A stretch of 6,001 nucleotides of DNA from Chloroflexota bacterium (lineage in GTDB: Bacteria; Chloroflexota; Anaerolineae; Promineifilales; Promineifilaceae), in assembly GCA_024223125.1 (NCBI GenBank), contig JAAEOP010000587.1:1-6001 (forward strand), read 5' to 3'. The position numbers were made by a program, and so were the translations under genes. The number at the start of each line of letters is the position of its first letter. The first letter of the stretch is position 1. Positions 1 through 6,001 of this stretch are shown one piece after another. The notes beneath the pieces were generated by a model. That model saw only the letters and a program-made list of their open reading frames with translations, did no database searches and was not told where the DNA came from.

Positions 1-267
1 ATTGGCCATTTGTTTGTAAAAGCCGTTTTTGGCCATCATGCCCAAAATTTCGGCGGCTTCGCCGGAAGCGTACAGTTCAAGCACCATCAGTTCCGGTGAA
101 AATCCGTGTTCGATCCCCAAATTGAAACATTCCTCAAACCAAGCGACCAGTCCGGCCCAAACAACCTGCTCGGCAAACAAATCCAGCATGGAGACAAGTT
201 GTAGCACTTTATCGTGCGCTAACAGCGGAAACGTAAAATCAGCAGTCGCAAATTTATGGTCCATCAT
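1..267 (-). CDS. Ketol-acid reductoisomerase C-terminal-domain-like protein (N-terminal 89 residues, runs off left edge)
   Basis: The first ATG (265-267) directly follows the TAA of the upstream dehydrogenase gene; a second ATG (262-264) follows at once and is better spaced (6 nt) from the GGAG at 271-274, so either start is possible. The 89 visible residues contain DLFAEQVV at 29-36 and GFSPE at 55-59, then E64 and an ASGE stretch to residue 70. In ketol-acid reductoisomerases (KARI) the corresponding C-terminal region reads DLFGEQ, then about 25 residues later G-Y-x-P-E-M-A-Y-F-E; the D and E of the first motif and the last E are magnesium ligands. The spacing is one residue shorter here, and the second KARI glutamate of the FExxxE pair appears as Ser68. 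What is odd is that this domain starts 28 residues from the N-terminus, with no Rossmann nucleotide-binding domain before it. It could be a stand-alone domain, a permuted enzyme whose Rossmann part lies off the edge, or a relic. I infer a metal-dependent isomerase or reductoisomerase of a sugar-acid intermediate. Homology is fairly likely; function is unknown. Confidence 0.6.
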   Translation of the reverse strand, partial: MMDHKFATADFTFPLLAHDKVLQLVSMLDLFAEQVVWAGLVAWFEECFNLGIEHGFSPELMVLELYASGEAAEILGMMAKNGFYKQMAN

Positions 268-1077
268 TTACTCCATAAACTTTGTGCGCCCGGTGGTCTC
301 CCACTCGGCGGTGGTCGTATAGCCGGCGTCAACAACTAACGAGGTTCCGGTAATACCGGCTGAGTCCTCGCAGGAAAAATAGAGGGCGGCTTTGGCAATA
401 TCCAGCGGCTGCAAAGCCACACCCATCGGTACCCGGCGCAGTCGATTAGCCAGCGTCGCTGCGGGGTCGGGCGTGGTGTTGAGGTGATAGCGCAGCATCG
501 GGGTGTCGGTGATGCCGGGACAAACGGCGTTACAACGCAGCCCATCGGCGGCATAATCCAGAGCGATGGCGCGGGTTAAGCCAATGGCCCCGCTTTTGGA
601 GGCGATATAAGCCGGTGTTTGTCCCTGCCCCACAAAGCCACTAATCGAGGCGATATTGACCACGTAGCTGCGCGGCTGCTGTTGCAAGTAGGGCAAGCCG
701 TGCTTCACGGCTAAAAAAATAGATTTAAGATTGACTCCCATCAAGGCGTCCCAATCTTGCTCGCTGCACTCATGCAAGGCCCCCACGTGAACAACACCGG
801 CAGAATTGACAACGTTTTGCAAACCGCCAAAGTGGTCCACCGTTTGCTCAATTGAGCGCTGCACCTGTTTTGATTGGGCCACATCGCACTGGATAAAGAT
901 GGCTTGCCCACCTTGTTGGGTGATTTGCGCTGCTACAGCCTCTCCCAGTTCAGCTTGCACATCAACAACGGCTACCTTTGCCCCTTCCAGAGCAAACAGT
1001 TTGGCCGTGGCCTCGCCAATACCTGATGCGCCGCCGCTAATCCAGGCTACCTGACCTTTTAACCGTGTCCGGCTCAT
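268..1077 (-). CDS. Short-chain dehydrogenase/reductase (SDR), NAD-type, probably sugar or sugar-acid dehydrogenase
   Basis: A 269-residue classical SDR of normal family length. The glycine-rich nucleotide loop is S14-G-G-A-S-G-I-G21. Asp39 at the end of strand beta-2 favours NAD(H) over NADP(H). Other landmarks are D65-V, the N91-S-A-G94 motif (usual NNAG), the active-site N116, S144, Y157 and K161 (YxxxK), and the P187-G188 turn followed by T190-D-T-P193. The C-terminus ends with the usual SDR strand (VVDAGYTT) plus about 14 extra polar residues. An in-frame start at 1164 would add 29 residues without SDR character; the ATG at 1075-1077 has a good AAAGGGG ribosome site 5 nt upstream, so I chose it. 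The gene follows a rhamnose-type transporter, so candidate roles are L-rhamnose 1-dehydrogenase or 2-keto-3-deoxy-sugar-acid 4-dehydrogenase, both known SDR steps of non-phosphorylative deoxy-sugar catabolism. That assignment rests on neighbourhood only. The next ORF continues in the same frame immediately after the stop codon. Confidence 0.93.
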   Translation of the reverse strand: MSRTRLKGQVAWISGGASGIGEATAKLFALEGAKVAVVDVQAELGEAVAAQITQQGGQAIFIQCDVAQSKQVQRSIEQTVDHFGGLQNVVNSAGVVHVGALHECSEQDWDALMGVNLKSIFLAVKHGLPYLQQQPRSYVVNIASISGFVGQGQTPAYIASKSGAIGLTRAIALDYAADGLRCNAVCPGITDTPMLRYHLNTTPDPAATLANRLRRVPMGVALQPLDIAKAALYFSCEDSAGITGTSLVVDAGYTTTAEWETTGRTKFME

Positions 1078-1082
1078 CTTAT

Positions 1083-1089
1083 CCCCTTT
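1083..1089 (-). promoter_or_regulatory. Ribosome binding site that fixes the SDR start
   Basis: AAAGGGG lies 5 nt upstream of the ATG at 1075-1077. The longer in-frame alternative starting at 1164 would place this site inside the coding region and add a segment lacking any SDR feature, so the site supports the shorter protein. Confidence 0.75.
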
Positions 1090-1115
1090 GATAGTGATGC
1101 GTTTTTGCAGGATAA

Positions 1116-1148
1116 GCAGTGTGTTGATAGTTATCATCAACGCACTGC
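1116..1148. promoter_or_regulatory. 13-bp-arm inverted repeat (hairpin or operator-like) upstream of the SDR gene
   Basis: On the plus strand GCAGTGTGTTGAT (1116-1128) and ATCAACGCACTGC (1136-1148) are inverted copies matching at 12 of 13 positions around a 7-nt centre. The only imperfection (1122 against 1142) would be a U-G wobble in plus-strand RNA but a C-A mismatch in the minus-strand mRNA that reads through here. No T-run follows it in the direction of transcription, so it is not a classical intrinsic terminator. Its position 27 nt before the SDR ribosome site would suit an operator for a dimeric regulator, an mRNA-processing site, or a structure tuning SDR expression relative to the binding protein. 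The inverted repeat is seen; the role is inferred. Confidence 0.5.
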
Positions 1149-1181
1149 CCGTCCAACAAAACAATTTCGAAACAGTTTATT

Positions 1182-1209
1182 GTAGGGGCGACCAACCGGT
1201 CGCCCCTAC
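1182..1209. repeat. Perfect 12-bp-arm palindrome, REP-like
   Basis: GTAGGGGCGACC (1182-1193) and GGTCGCCCCTAC (1198-1209) are exact inverted copies around the 4-nt loop AACC. The arms are GC-rich and would form a strong hairpin in either transcript. It lies 56 nt after the stop codon of the binding-protein gene and before the SDR hairpin. No U-tract follows it on the minus strand (the next bases are ACAATAAACTG), so termination is unlikely to be efficient; protection of the upstream mRNA 3' end is more plausible. From memory, palindromes of this form recur between genes in Chloroflexota and some other genomes, but copy number cannot be seen in this window. Confidence 0.65.
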
Positions 1210-1265
1210 TCATTCCTACGTTATCTAGTTCCTAAACTCTGTTTGAAGAACCAGAATTTTACAAA

Positions 1266-4200
1266 CTATTTAGCCGCAGCTTCAACGTTATCGGCATTGT
1301 AAACGGTAAACGGCCCCATCAACACCCGCAAACCCTCATCACGGGTGGGGTCCTTCGTGATGGTGTAAGTGCCCATTCGACCGGCTTCAAAGCTAACACC
1401 GTCTTCAGCTTCCATTTGACCACTGGCTATCAGGTAGGTGGCGTAGTAAGTCAGGTAGCCCAGATCGACAAAGCTCCACAAGGCAAACTCCGGGGCACAG
1501 CCGTTGAGGGTGTAGGACACCATCTCGGCGGGCAGGCCCAAACCGCTGACCTTCACCTCTTCACATAAGCCTTCATCCTGCATTGCTTTGGCCGCTGCGG
1601 CAATGCCAACCGTCGTCGGAGCCATAATCAGCCCGAGATCCGGGTACTTGTCTACCAGCGCTAAAGCCTGATTGTAGCTGTCTTCCGACTGATCATTGCC
1701 ATAGACAATGTCGACCAGTTCCAGACTGTCATACTTGGCATCGGTCAATGCTTCTTCCATGGCGGCAATCCAGGCGTTCTGATTGGCCGCATCCGGCGAG
1801 GCTGACAATACGGCAAACTGGCCGCCACCATCGCCCAGGATACTTAAGGCCATATCGGCCATAACTACGCCTGTTTCATCAAAGTCCACCTGCGCAATGA
1901 ACACCTGCTCACCCTCGGCTGAGGGGATGGGGGAGTCCCAGGTCACCACCGTCATGCCGGCATCACGGGCAGCCTGAGCGGCCGGCGCAATCTGATCGCC
2001 GGCATTGTTGGAAATCATAATTCCATGCTGGCCTTGCGTGGCGGCCGTGGTTACAATCTCTATCTGGCCGGCCACGCTGTTTTCGGGCGTCGGCCCCAGG
2101 AATTCCAGCGCTCCAGCATTGTCGAGTTCCTCGTGAGCTTCCTGTGCTCCGGCGTTGGCCTGATCAAAGACCAAGATACCCAGGAACTTGGGCAACAACA
2201 CCATATCCAGCGTTGCACCCGGTTCGGGCGTGATCACATCGCCCGAGGCACCGGTGCCTGCCGAGGCAACTTCTGCGCCACCGGCTGCGGCTTCGACATT
2301 ATCTGCGGTATAAACCGTGAAGGGACCCATCAACACTCGCAGACCTTCATCACGGGTTGGGTCCTTCTCGATGGTGTAACTGCCCATTCGACCCGCTTCA
2401 AAGGAGGCGCCTTCTGCGGCTTCCATCTGACCCGTCGACAGCAGATAGGTGGTGTAATAGGTCAGATAACCCAGGTCGACAAAGCTCCACAGCGCAAATT
2501 CCGGCGCACAGCCGTTGAGGGTGTAGGACACCATCTCGGCGGGCAGGCCCAAACCACTGACCTTTACCTCGTCGCATAAACCTTCATCTTGCATTGCTTT
2601 GGCGGCAGCAGCGATGCCGACCGTGGTCGGAGCCATAATCAGTTCCAGGTCGGGATATTTGTCGACCAACGCCAGGGCTTGATTGTAGCTGTCTTCAGAC
2701 TGGTCGTTGCCGTAGACAATATCCACCAGCTCCAGGCTATCGTACTTAGAGTCCGTCAAAGCTTCTTCCATAGCGGCAATCCAGGCATTCTGGTTGGCGG
2801 CATCAGGTGAAGCGGAGAGGACAGCAAATTGACCACCGTCATCGCCCATAATGCTCAGGGCCATATCGGCCATGACCTCGCCGGTTTCATCAAAGTCTAC
2901 CTGAGCGATAAAGACTTGCTCACCTTCGGCTGAAGGAATGGGAGAGTCCCAGGTCACCACCGTCATGCCGGCATCAACAGCGGCCTGAGCAGCCGGTGCA
3001 ATCTGATCGCCGGCATTGTTGGAAATCATGATCGCATCCATGCCTTGTGTAGCGGCTGTGGTCACAATTTCAATTTGGCCGGCTACGCTGTTTTCGGGCG
3101 TCGGCCCCAGAAATTCAAGATCGCCTTGCGCCCCAAGTTCGGCGGCGGCTTCTTGAGCCCCTTCGTTGGCCTGATCAAAGACCAGAATACCCAGGAATTT
3201 GGGCAGCAGCACGGCATTCATTTCCATACCGGACTCGGCTTTAACCATTTCACCCATTGCGCCCCCTTCCTCGGCAGCCATTTCACCGGTACCGCCGGCA
3301 TCCGCTTCAACGTTATCCTTGTTATAAACGGTGAAGGGACCCATCAATACCCGCAATCCTTCATCGCGGGTGGGGTCTTTCTCGATGGTGTAACTGCCCA
3401 TTCGACCCGCTTCAAAGGTTTCGCCTTCTGCGGCCTCAATCTCGCCGGTCGCCAGCAAGCTGGTGACATAGTAAGTCAAGTAACCAAGATCAACAAAGCT
3501 CCACAGAGCAAATTCGGGGGCGCAGCCGTTGAGCGTGTAAGAGACCATCTCGGCAGGCAGTCCCAAACCGCTGACCTTGACCGTATCGCACAATCCTTCA
3601 TCCTGCATTGCTTTGGCCGCAGCCGCAATACCTACCGTCGTCGGGGCCATAATCAACCCAATATCCGGATACTTGTCTACTAAAGCCAGGGCCTGATTGT
3701 AGCTGTCTTCGGATTGGTCATTGCCGTAAACAATGTCGACTAGCTCCAGGCTATCATACTTGGAATCGGTCAACGCTTCTTCCATAGCCGCAATCCAGGC
3801 ATTCTGGTTGGCCGCATCCGGCGAGGCTGACAATACGGCAAACTGGCCGCCGCTATCTCCCAAAATAGTTAAGGCCATATCGGCCATGACCACACCGGTT
3901 TCATCAAAGTCTACCTGGGCCACAAAAACTTGTTCGCCCTCGGCGGAGGGGATGGGAGAGTCCCAGGTGACAACGGTCATGCCGGCATCAACCGCGGCCT
4001 GAGCCGCCGGTGCAATCTGGTCGCCGGCATTGTTGGAAATCATGATAGCATCGACGCCCTGAGTGGCGGCCGTAGTCACAATTTCAATTTGGCCGGCTAC
4101 GCTGTTTTCAGGCGTCGGCCCCAGAAATTGTAGATTATCCGGGTTGCCAATCTCAGCAGCGGCTTCAAGCGCCCCTTCATTGGCCTGATCAAAGACCAGG

Positions 4201-4424
4201 ATACCCAGGAATTTGGGCAGCAGGACCATTTGCAAATCTTCAGCCGATTTCATCGCGCCTGTTTCATCGCCGGCCTCTTCTTCAGCGGCCGGTTCTTCAG
4301 CTTCTTCCTGCGCAGGTTGTTCCTGTTCCTCGGCAGGCGGGGGCGCTGCCGGTTCACCACTACAGCTTGCCAACAACAACGCCAAAATGGCGATCAAAAC
4401 AAGTAAAAAATTTCTGTGTTTCAC
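1266..4424 (-). CDS. Lipoprotein sugar ABC transporter substrate-binding protein with three tandem RhaS/LsrB-like binding domains
   Basis: A 1052-residue protein, about three times the usual family length, starting at GTG (4422-4424). The in-frame TTG at 4437-4439 lies inside the GAGGAGGAG ribosome site and cannot be the start. Residues 1-20 form a lipoprotein signal (basic MKHRN, then a hydrophobic core) ending in the lipobox L18-A-S-C21. Residues 22-66 are a Pro/Glu/Ala-rich acidic tether. Three type I periplasmic-binding domains follow at 67-374, 405-712 and 742-1049, each 308 residues with no gaps, separated by flexible linkers of 30 and 29 residues. Each domain carries [43 protein letters not shown] and [10 protein letters not shown], all in the order seen in rhamnose-binding RhaS and AI-2-binding LsrB. 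Relative to LsrB as I recall it, the Lys and the Asp of TWDS are kept, but the Asp of the DQN motif is Asn and the APxxA segment is RhaS-like APTTVG, which favours a rhamnose-like sugar. Two cysteines per domain (GLC and NGC) are conserved in all three. The protein should be anchored outside the membrane and feed the permeases encoded just upstream. Confidence 0.93.
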   Translation of the reverse strand: MKHRNFLLVLIAILALLLASCSGEPAAPPPAEEQEQPAQEEAEEPAAEEEAGDETGAMKSAEDLQMVLLPKFLGILVFDQANEGALEAAAEIGNPDNLQFLGPTPENSVAGQIEIVTTAATQGVDAIMISNNAGDQIAPAAQAAVDAGMTVVTWDSPIPSAEGEQVFVAQVDFDETGVVMADMALTILGDSGGQFAVLSASPDAANQNAWIAAMEEALTDSKYDSLELVDIVYGNDQSEDSYNQALALVDKYPDIGLIMAPTTVGIAAAAKAMQDEGLCDTVKVSGLGLPAEMVSYTLNGCAPEFALWSFVDLGYLTYYVTSLLATGEIEAAEGETFEAGRMGSYTIEKDPTRDEGLRVLMGPFTVYNKDNVEADAGGTGEMAAEEGGAMGEMVKAESGMEMNAVLLPKFLGILVFDQANEGAQEAAAELGAQGDLEFLGPTPENSVAGQIEIVTTAATQGMDAIMISNNAGDQIAPAAQAAVDAGMTVVTWDSPIPSAEGEQVFIAQVDFDETGEVMADMALSIMGDDGGQFAVLSASPDAANQNAWIAAMEEALTDSKYDSLELVDIVYGNDQSEDSYNQALALVDKYPDLELIMAPTTVGIAAAAKAMQDEGLCDEVKVSGLGLPAEMVSYTLNGCAPEFALWSFVDLGYLTYYTTYLLSTGQMEAAEGASFEAGRMGSYTIEKDPTRDEGLRVLMGPFTVYTADNVEAAAGGAEVASAGTGASGDVITPEPGATLDMVLLPKFLGILVFDQANAGAQEAHEELDNAGALEFLGPTPENSVAGQIEIVTTAATQGQHGIMISNNAGDQIAPAAQAARDAGMTVVTWDSPIPSAEGEQVFIAQVDFDETGVVMADMALSILGDGGGQFAVLSASPDAANQNAWIAAMEEALTDAKYDSLELVDIVYGNDQSEDSYNQALALVDKYPDLGLIMAPTTVGIAAAAKAMQDEGLCEEVKVSGLGLPAEMVSYTLNGCAPEFALWSFVDLGYLTYYATYLIASGQMEAEDGVSFEAGRMGTYTITKDPTRDEGLRVLMGPFTVYNADNVEAAAK
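1278..2201 (-). repeat. Tandem unit 3 of the binding protein (C-terminal domain, residues 742-1049)
   Basis: A 924-bp unit beginning at VLLPK and ending at NVEA, 1011 bp after unit 2. Only three residues (AAK) follow before the stop. It is the most divergent in its first lobe (AHEELDNAG near residue 767, QGQHGIM near 797 and AARDAG near 818), while the proposed ligand-contact motifs are unchanged. Silent sites match unit 1 in some stretches and unit 2 in others. Confidence 0.95.
2289..3212 (-). repeat. Tandem unit 2 of the binding protein (middle domain, residues 405-712)
   Basis: A 924-bp unit, 1014 bp after unit 1. It is followed by a 29-residue Gly/Ala/Ser/Pro linker (713-741) that differs in composition from the Met/Glu-rich linker before it. 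The protein sequence is close to the other two, but its DNA carries many private silent changes, for example at 2794-2837, where it differs at 12 of 44 bases from the otherwise identical units 1 and 3. Confidence 0.95.
3303..4226 (-). repeat. Tandem unit 1 of the binding protein (N-terminal domain, residues 67-374)
   Basis: A 924-bp unit placed after the acidic tether and followed by a Gly/Met/Glu-rich linker of 30 residues (375-404). It has the same length and motif order as units 2 and 3, with small substitutions confined mainly to the surface-type segments after GPFT-like and GA-EAA-like motifs. Confidence 0.95.
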
Positions 4425-4428
4425 GTTA

Positions 4429-4437
4429 CTCCTCCTC
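4429..4437 (-). promoter_or_regulatory. Strong ribosome binding site that fixes the GTG start of the binding protein
   Basis: GAGGAGGAG ends 4 nt before the GTG at 4422-4424, with its AGGAGG core about 7 nt away. It rules out the upstream in-frame TTG as start and suggests strong translation, as expected for a binding protein needed in excess over the permeases. The TGA of a possible short leader ORF overlaps it. Confidence 0.85.
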
Positions 4438-4504
4438 AAAATGTATGAGCTTTTGAAATAAGGTTACAACTTCTTTGGGTTACTTCATCTGCTTTGATGT
4501 TCAA
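4436..4504 (-). CDS. Possible 22-codon leader ORF upstream of the binding-protein gene (speculative)
   Basis: In the 105-bp gap between the permease and binding-protein genes, AAAGGAG (4512-4518) lies 7 nt before a TTG at 4502-4504. From there 22 codons run ([10 protein letters not shown] at the start, SKAHTF at the end) to a TGA that overlaps the ribosome site of the binding protein. The layout would allow translational coupling. The peptide matches no family I know, and the start is a rare TTG, so the ribosome-site-like sequence may be chance. I see no convincing promoter in this gap. Confidence 0.2.
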   Translation of the reverse strand: MNIKADEVTQRSCNLISKAHTF

Positions 4505-4529
4505 TAGGCTACTCCTTTGCTTATTGTTA

Positions 4530-5564
4530 TTAATTGCTCATTGATAATTGTTCACTCTGTTTGCTGTTTGCCTCGGCCAGACGACGGCGATTCAAGTAGG
4601 TACGTACGGCCTGAGTCATATTTGGTACCAGCACCGACAAAATAAGCAGGACGCCGATGACCCCGGTTTGCACGTGGCCGGTAATGTTTGCCAGCGACAT
4701 ACCGTTTCGCAAGTTCAACACAATCATAATAGAAAACAACACCCCGTAAATAGAGCCGGACCCGCCAAAGATGCTGACACCGCCCAGCAGGACCATGGTG
4801 ATGATGTCAAGTTCAAAGCCCCATGCCAGGTCGCCCCGAACAGCGCCCAGCCGGGCCGCAAACAGTAAACCGGCCAGGGCAGCCACCGTACTGGAAGCTA
4901 TAAACAGAATTGTTTTTATCCGGTTCACTCTTACGCCGGAGTATTCGGCTACCTCCCGATTATTACCGATGACATACACGAGCCGGCCAAATCCGGAGTA
5001 TTCCAACAGCACAATGGCTATGATTACAAACAGGAAGAAGATAAGCAAGGCCAGGTAGAACGGGCCGATAAGGGGTTGCTGGCCCAGCAAGTCGAACCAC
5101 TCAGGAAAATCGCCAATGGATCTATCTTCCAGCAGCACGCGGGCTAATCCTCTAAAACCAATTAACATCGCCAGCGTAACCACCAACGAGGGCAAACCAA
5201 TCCTGGCAATCCAAAAGGCGTTAAAGGCACCGCCAAGCACACCCACCAGAAGTCCGGCCAGGAGAGCCACCGGAATGGAGACACCCAGACTGTAAAGCCA
5301 GGCCAGGGTACAGGCCGACAGCCCCATCATCGAGGCTACAGACAGGTCTATTTCTGCGTTGATGATGATAAAGGCCATTACCAGAGCCACAATTATCTTC
5401 TCAATGGATAAAATGAACAGGTTAATTTGATTGCCAATGCTGAGATAGTTGGGCGCAAGAGATGTGTTACCGATGATAATAAGGATCAAAAGGAGCAGCA
5501 GAAATCCTTCCCAGCTTTTTAGTTTGTCCCACACAATTGACAAGAAGTTTTTATCACGCGACAT
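4530..5564 (-). CDS. Sugar ABC transporter permease, RhaQ-like (BPD_transp_2 family)
   Basis: A 344-residue, very hydrophobic inner-membrane protein of normal length for monosaccharide-importer permeases. The N-terminus has K16[10 protein letters not shown], as in the RhaP/RhaQ pair of rhamnose importers. Typical family landmarks follow: EIDLSVAS at 71-78, GLPSLVVTL at 123-131, the cytoplasmic coupling segment [12 protein letters not shown]...SGVRV at 191-213, GFELD at 249-253, and [13 protein letters not shown] at 259-271. The tail (321-344) is basic and then polar, probably cytoplasmic. The ATG at 5562-5564 is preferred over the in-frame start at 5603 because AGGAGG (5574-5579) precedes it by 9 nt and the extra residues are basic and unlike the family. 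The start overlaps the end of the upstream permease gene by 11 bp, so the two are probably translationally coupled and form the heterodimeric membrane channel. Rhamnose as substrate is inferred. Confidence 0.93.
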   Translation of the reverse strand: MSRDKNFLSIVWDKLKSWEGFLLLLLILIIIGNTSLAPNYLSIGNQINLFILSIEKIIVALVMAFIIINAEIDLSVASMMGLSACTLAWLYSLGVSIPVALLAGLLVGVLGGAFNAFWIARIGLPSLVVTLAMLIGFRGLARVLLEDRSIGDFPEWFDLLGQQPLIGPFYLALLIFFLFVIIAIVLLEYSGFGRLVYVIGNNREVAEYSGVRVNRIKTILFIASSTVAALAGLLFAARLGAVRGDLAWGFELDIITMVLLGGVSIFGGSGSIYGVLFSIMIVLNLRNGMSLANITGHVQTGVIGVLLILSVLVPNMTQAVRTYLNRRRLAEANSKQSEQLSMSN

Positions 5565-6001
5565 GGCTGGGTTCCTCCTGCGGCTGGACATCTTCCTCGA
5601 CATTTTTTTGTTGCGTCATTTGCAGTCCACTCCGCGCCCACAAATCTCGCAGGCGGTTCATGATGACAAAATCTGCGGCTACAGCCAGTAAAATCATTAA
5701 GCCCAGCAGGGCCTCTCGCCAGAACTGGCTGATTTCCGCCCAACGAATCAGACTGTTATCAATGAGGTCAATCAGAATAGCCCCTAACAGCGTGCCAATC
5801 ACAGTGCCGGAACCCCCAAAGATATTGACGCCACCCACTACCGCCGCCGCCACAGATTTTAACTCGAACCCTAAGCCGGCCACCACGGTGATAGTGCCAA
5901 TTCGAGCCAGAAACATAAACCCAGCCAGCCCGGACAAAGCACCACACAACACAAAGGCCAAAAAAACAATTCGCTGCGAGGGAAAGCCGGCTACTTTAGC
6001 G
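5554..6001 (-). CDS. Sugar ABC transporter permease, RhaP-like, C-terminal 148 residues (cut by right edge)
   Basis: The frame is open from position 6000 to the TGA at 5554-5556, and the N-terminal half lies outside the window. The visible part begins in the cytoplasmic coupling loop (KVAGFPSQR), continues with membrane segments ([18 protein letters not shown]), and carries [26 protein letters not shown] at about 44-69 of the fragment, split here for reading as [10 protein letters not shown] then [16 protein letters not shown], the hallmark of the BPD_transp_2 family. [18 protein letters not shown] forms the last membrane helix, and a polar, Glu/Gln-rich cytoplasmic tail follows. It is the partner of the downstream permease, whose ATG lies inside its last codons. 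The ATPase gene is not in the window and is expected upstream. Identity as a sugar permease is secure; rhamnose is inferred. Confidence 0.92.
   Translation of the reverse strand, partial: AKVAGFPSQRIVFLAFVLCGALSGLAGFMFLARIGTITVVAGLGFELKSVAAAVVGGVNIFGGSGTVIGTLLGAILIDLIDNSLIRWAEISQFWREALLGLMILLAVAADFVIMNRLRDLWARSGLQMTQQKNVEEDVQPQEEPSHVA

Noticed and set aside
1078..1164. N-terminal extension of the SDR by 29 residues
   Set aside because: The extension has no family similarity, spans the inverted repeat, and the internal ATG has a good ribosome site.
1182..1209. Rho-independent terminator
   Set aside because: No T-tract follows the hairpin in the minus-strand direction, and genes continue in the same orientation.
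1229..1252. Imperfect inverted repeat just after the binding-protein stop codon
   Set aside because: The arms pair only with bulges (GTTC/GAAC and AAAC/GTTT), too weak to call a structure.
2025..3683. Long plus-strand open frames (184 and 212 residues) opposite the binding-protein repeats
   Set aside because: They are antisense shadows of the repeated coding sequence, resemble each other only because the repeats do, and lack ribosome sites and recognisable domains.
1278..4226. Assembly artefact duplicating one binding domain
   Set aside because: The three copies differ at many silent sites and have different linkers, so they are not copies of the same reads; long-read confirmation would still be worthwhile.
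4425..4439. TTG at 4437-4439 as start of the binding protein
   Set aside because: It falls inside the Shine-Dalgarno sequence; the GTG at 4422-4424 gives a textbook lipoprotein signal with correct spacing.
4441..4529. Sigma-70 promoter for the binding-protein gene (TTGTAA with ATACAT 17 nt later)
   Set aside because: The -10 match is weak and the implied start would fall inside the ribosome site.
5565..5603. N-terminal extension of the second permease by 13 residues
   Set aside because: The extra residues are basic and unlike the family, and AGGAGG sits correctly before the ATG at 5562-5564.

Overview
All convincing genes lie on the minus strand, so the window reads right to left. It appears to be the middle of a sugar-uptake and sugar-catabolism operon. 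The likely host is a bacterium of the Chloroflexota (Anaerolineae-like) type. That is an inference from the moderate GC content, a lipoprotein signal followed by a long Pro/Glu/Ala-rich acidic tether, and a short intergenic palindrome of a kind I associate with such genomes. No marker gene in the window fixes the taxonomy.

Right edge to 4530: two inner-membrane permeases of the BPD_transp_2 (carbohydrate-importer) family overlap by 11 bp. The upstream one (5554-6001) is cut by the window edge. The downstream one (4530-5564) is complete, and both most resemble the RhaP/RhaQ pair of rhamnose importers. No ATP-binding subunit is visible, so it presumably lies beyond position 6001.

4424-1266: a very large lipoprotein solute-binding protein of 1052 residues. 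A normal member of this family has about 330. It consists of a lipobox signal, an acidic tether, and three complete RhaS/LsrB-like type I periplasmic-binding domains in tandem. Each domain is exactly 308 residues with no indels, joined by linkers of 30 and 29 residues. The proposed ligand-contact motifs are identical in all three. At DNA level the copies form a patchwork in which different pairs match in different segments, which suggests gene conversion between them. This is the most unusual object in the window.

1265-1078: a 188-bp gap holding two inverted repeats. One is a perfect 12-bp-arm palindrome resembling a dispersed repeat; the other is a 13-bp-arm hairpin or operator-like element close to the next gene.

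1077-268: a complete NAD-type short-chain dehydrogenase/reductase (SDR). It is followed in the same reading frame, separated only by its TAA stop, by an ORF (267-1, cut by the left edge) that begins almost at once with a sequence resembling the metal-binding C-terminal domain of ketol-acid reductoisomerase (KARI). The expected N-terminal Rossmann domain of KARI is absent.

Working model: the triple-headed lipoprotein captures a rhamnose-like (deoxy) sugar outside the membrane, the two permeases plus an unseen ATPase import it, and the SDR and KARI-like protein oxidise, reduce or rearrange a downstream intermediate. The exact sugar and reactions cannot be settled from the sequence alone.
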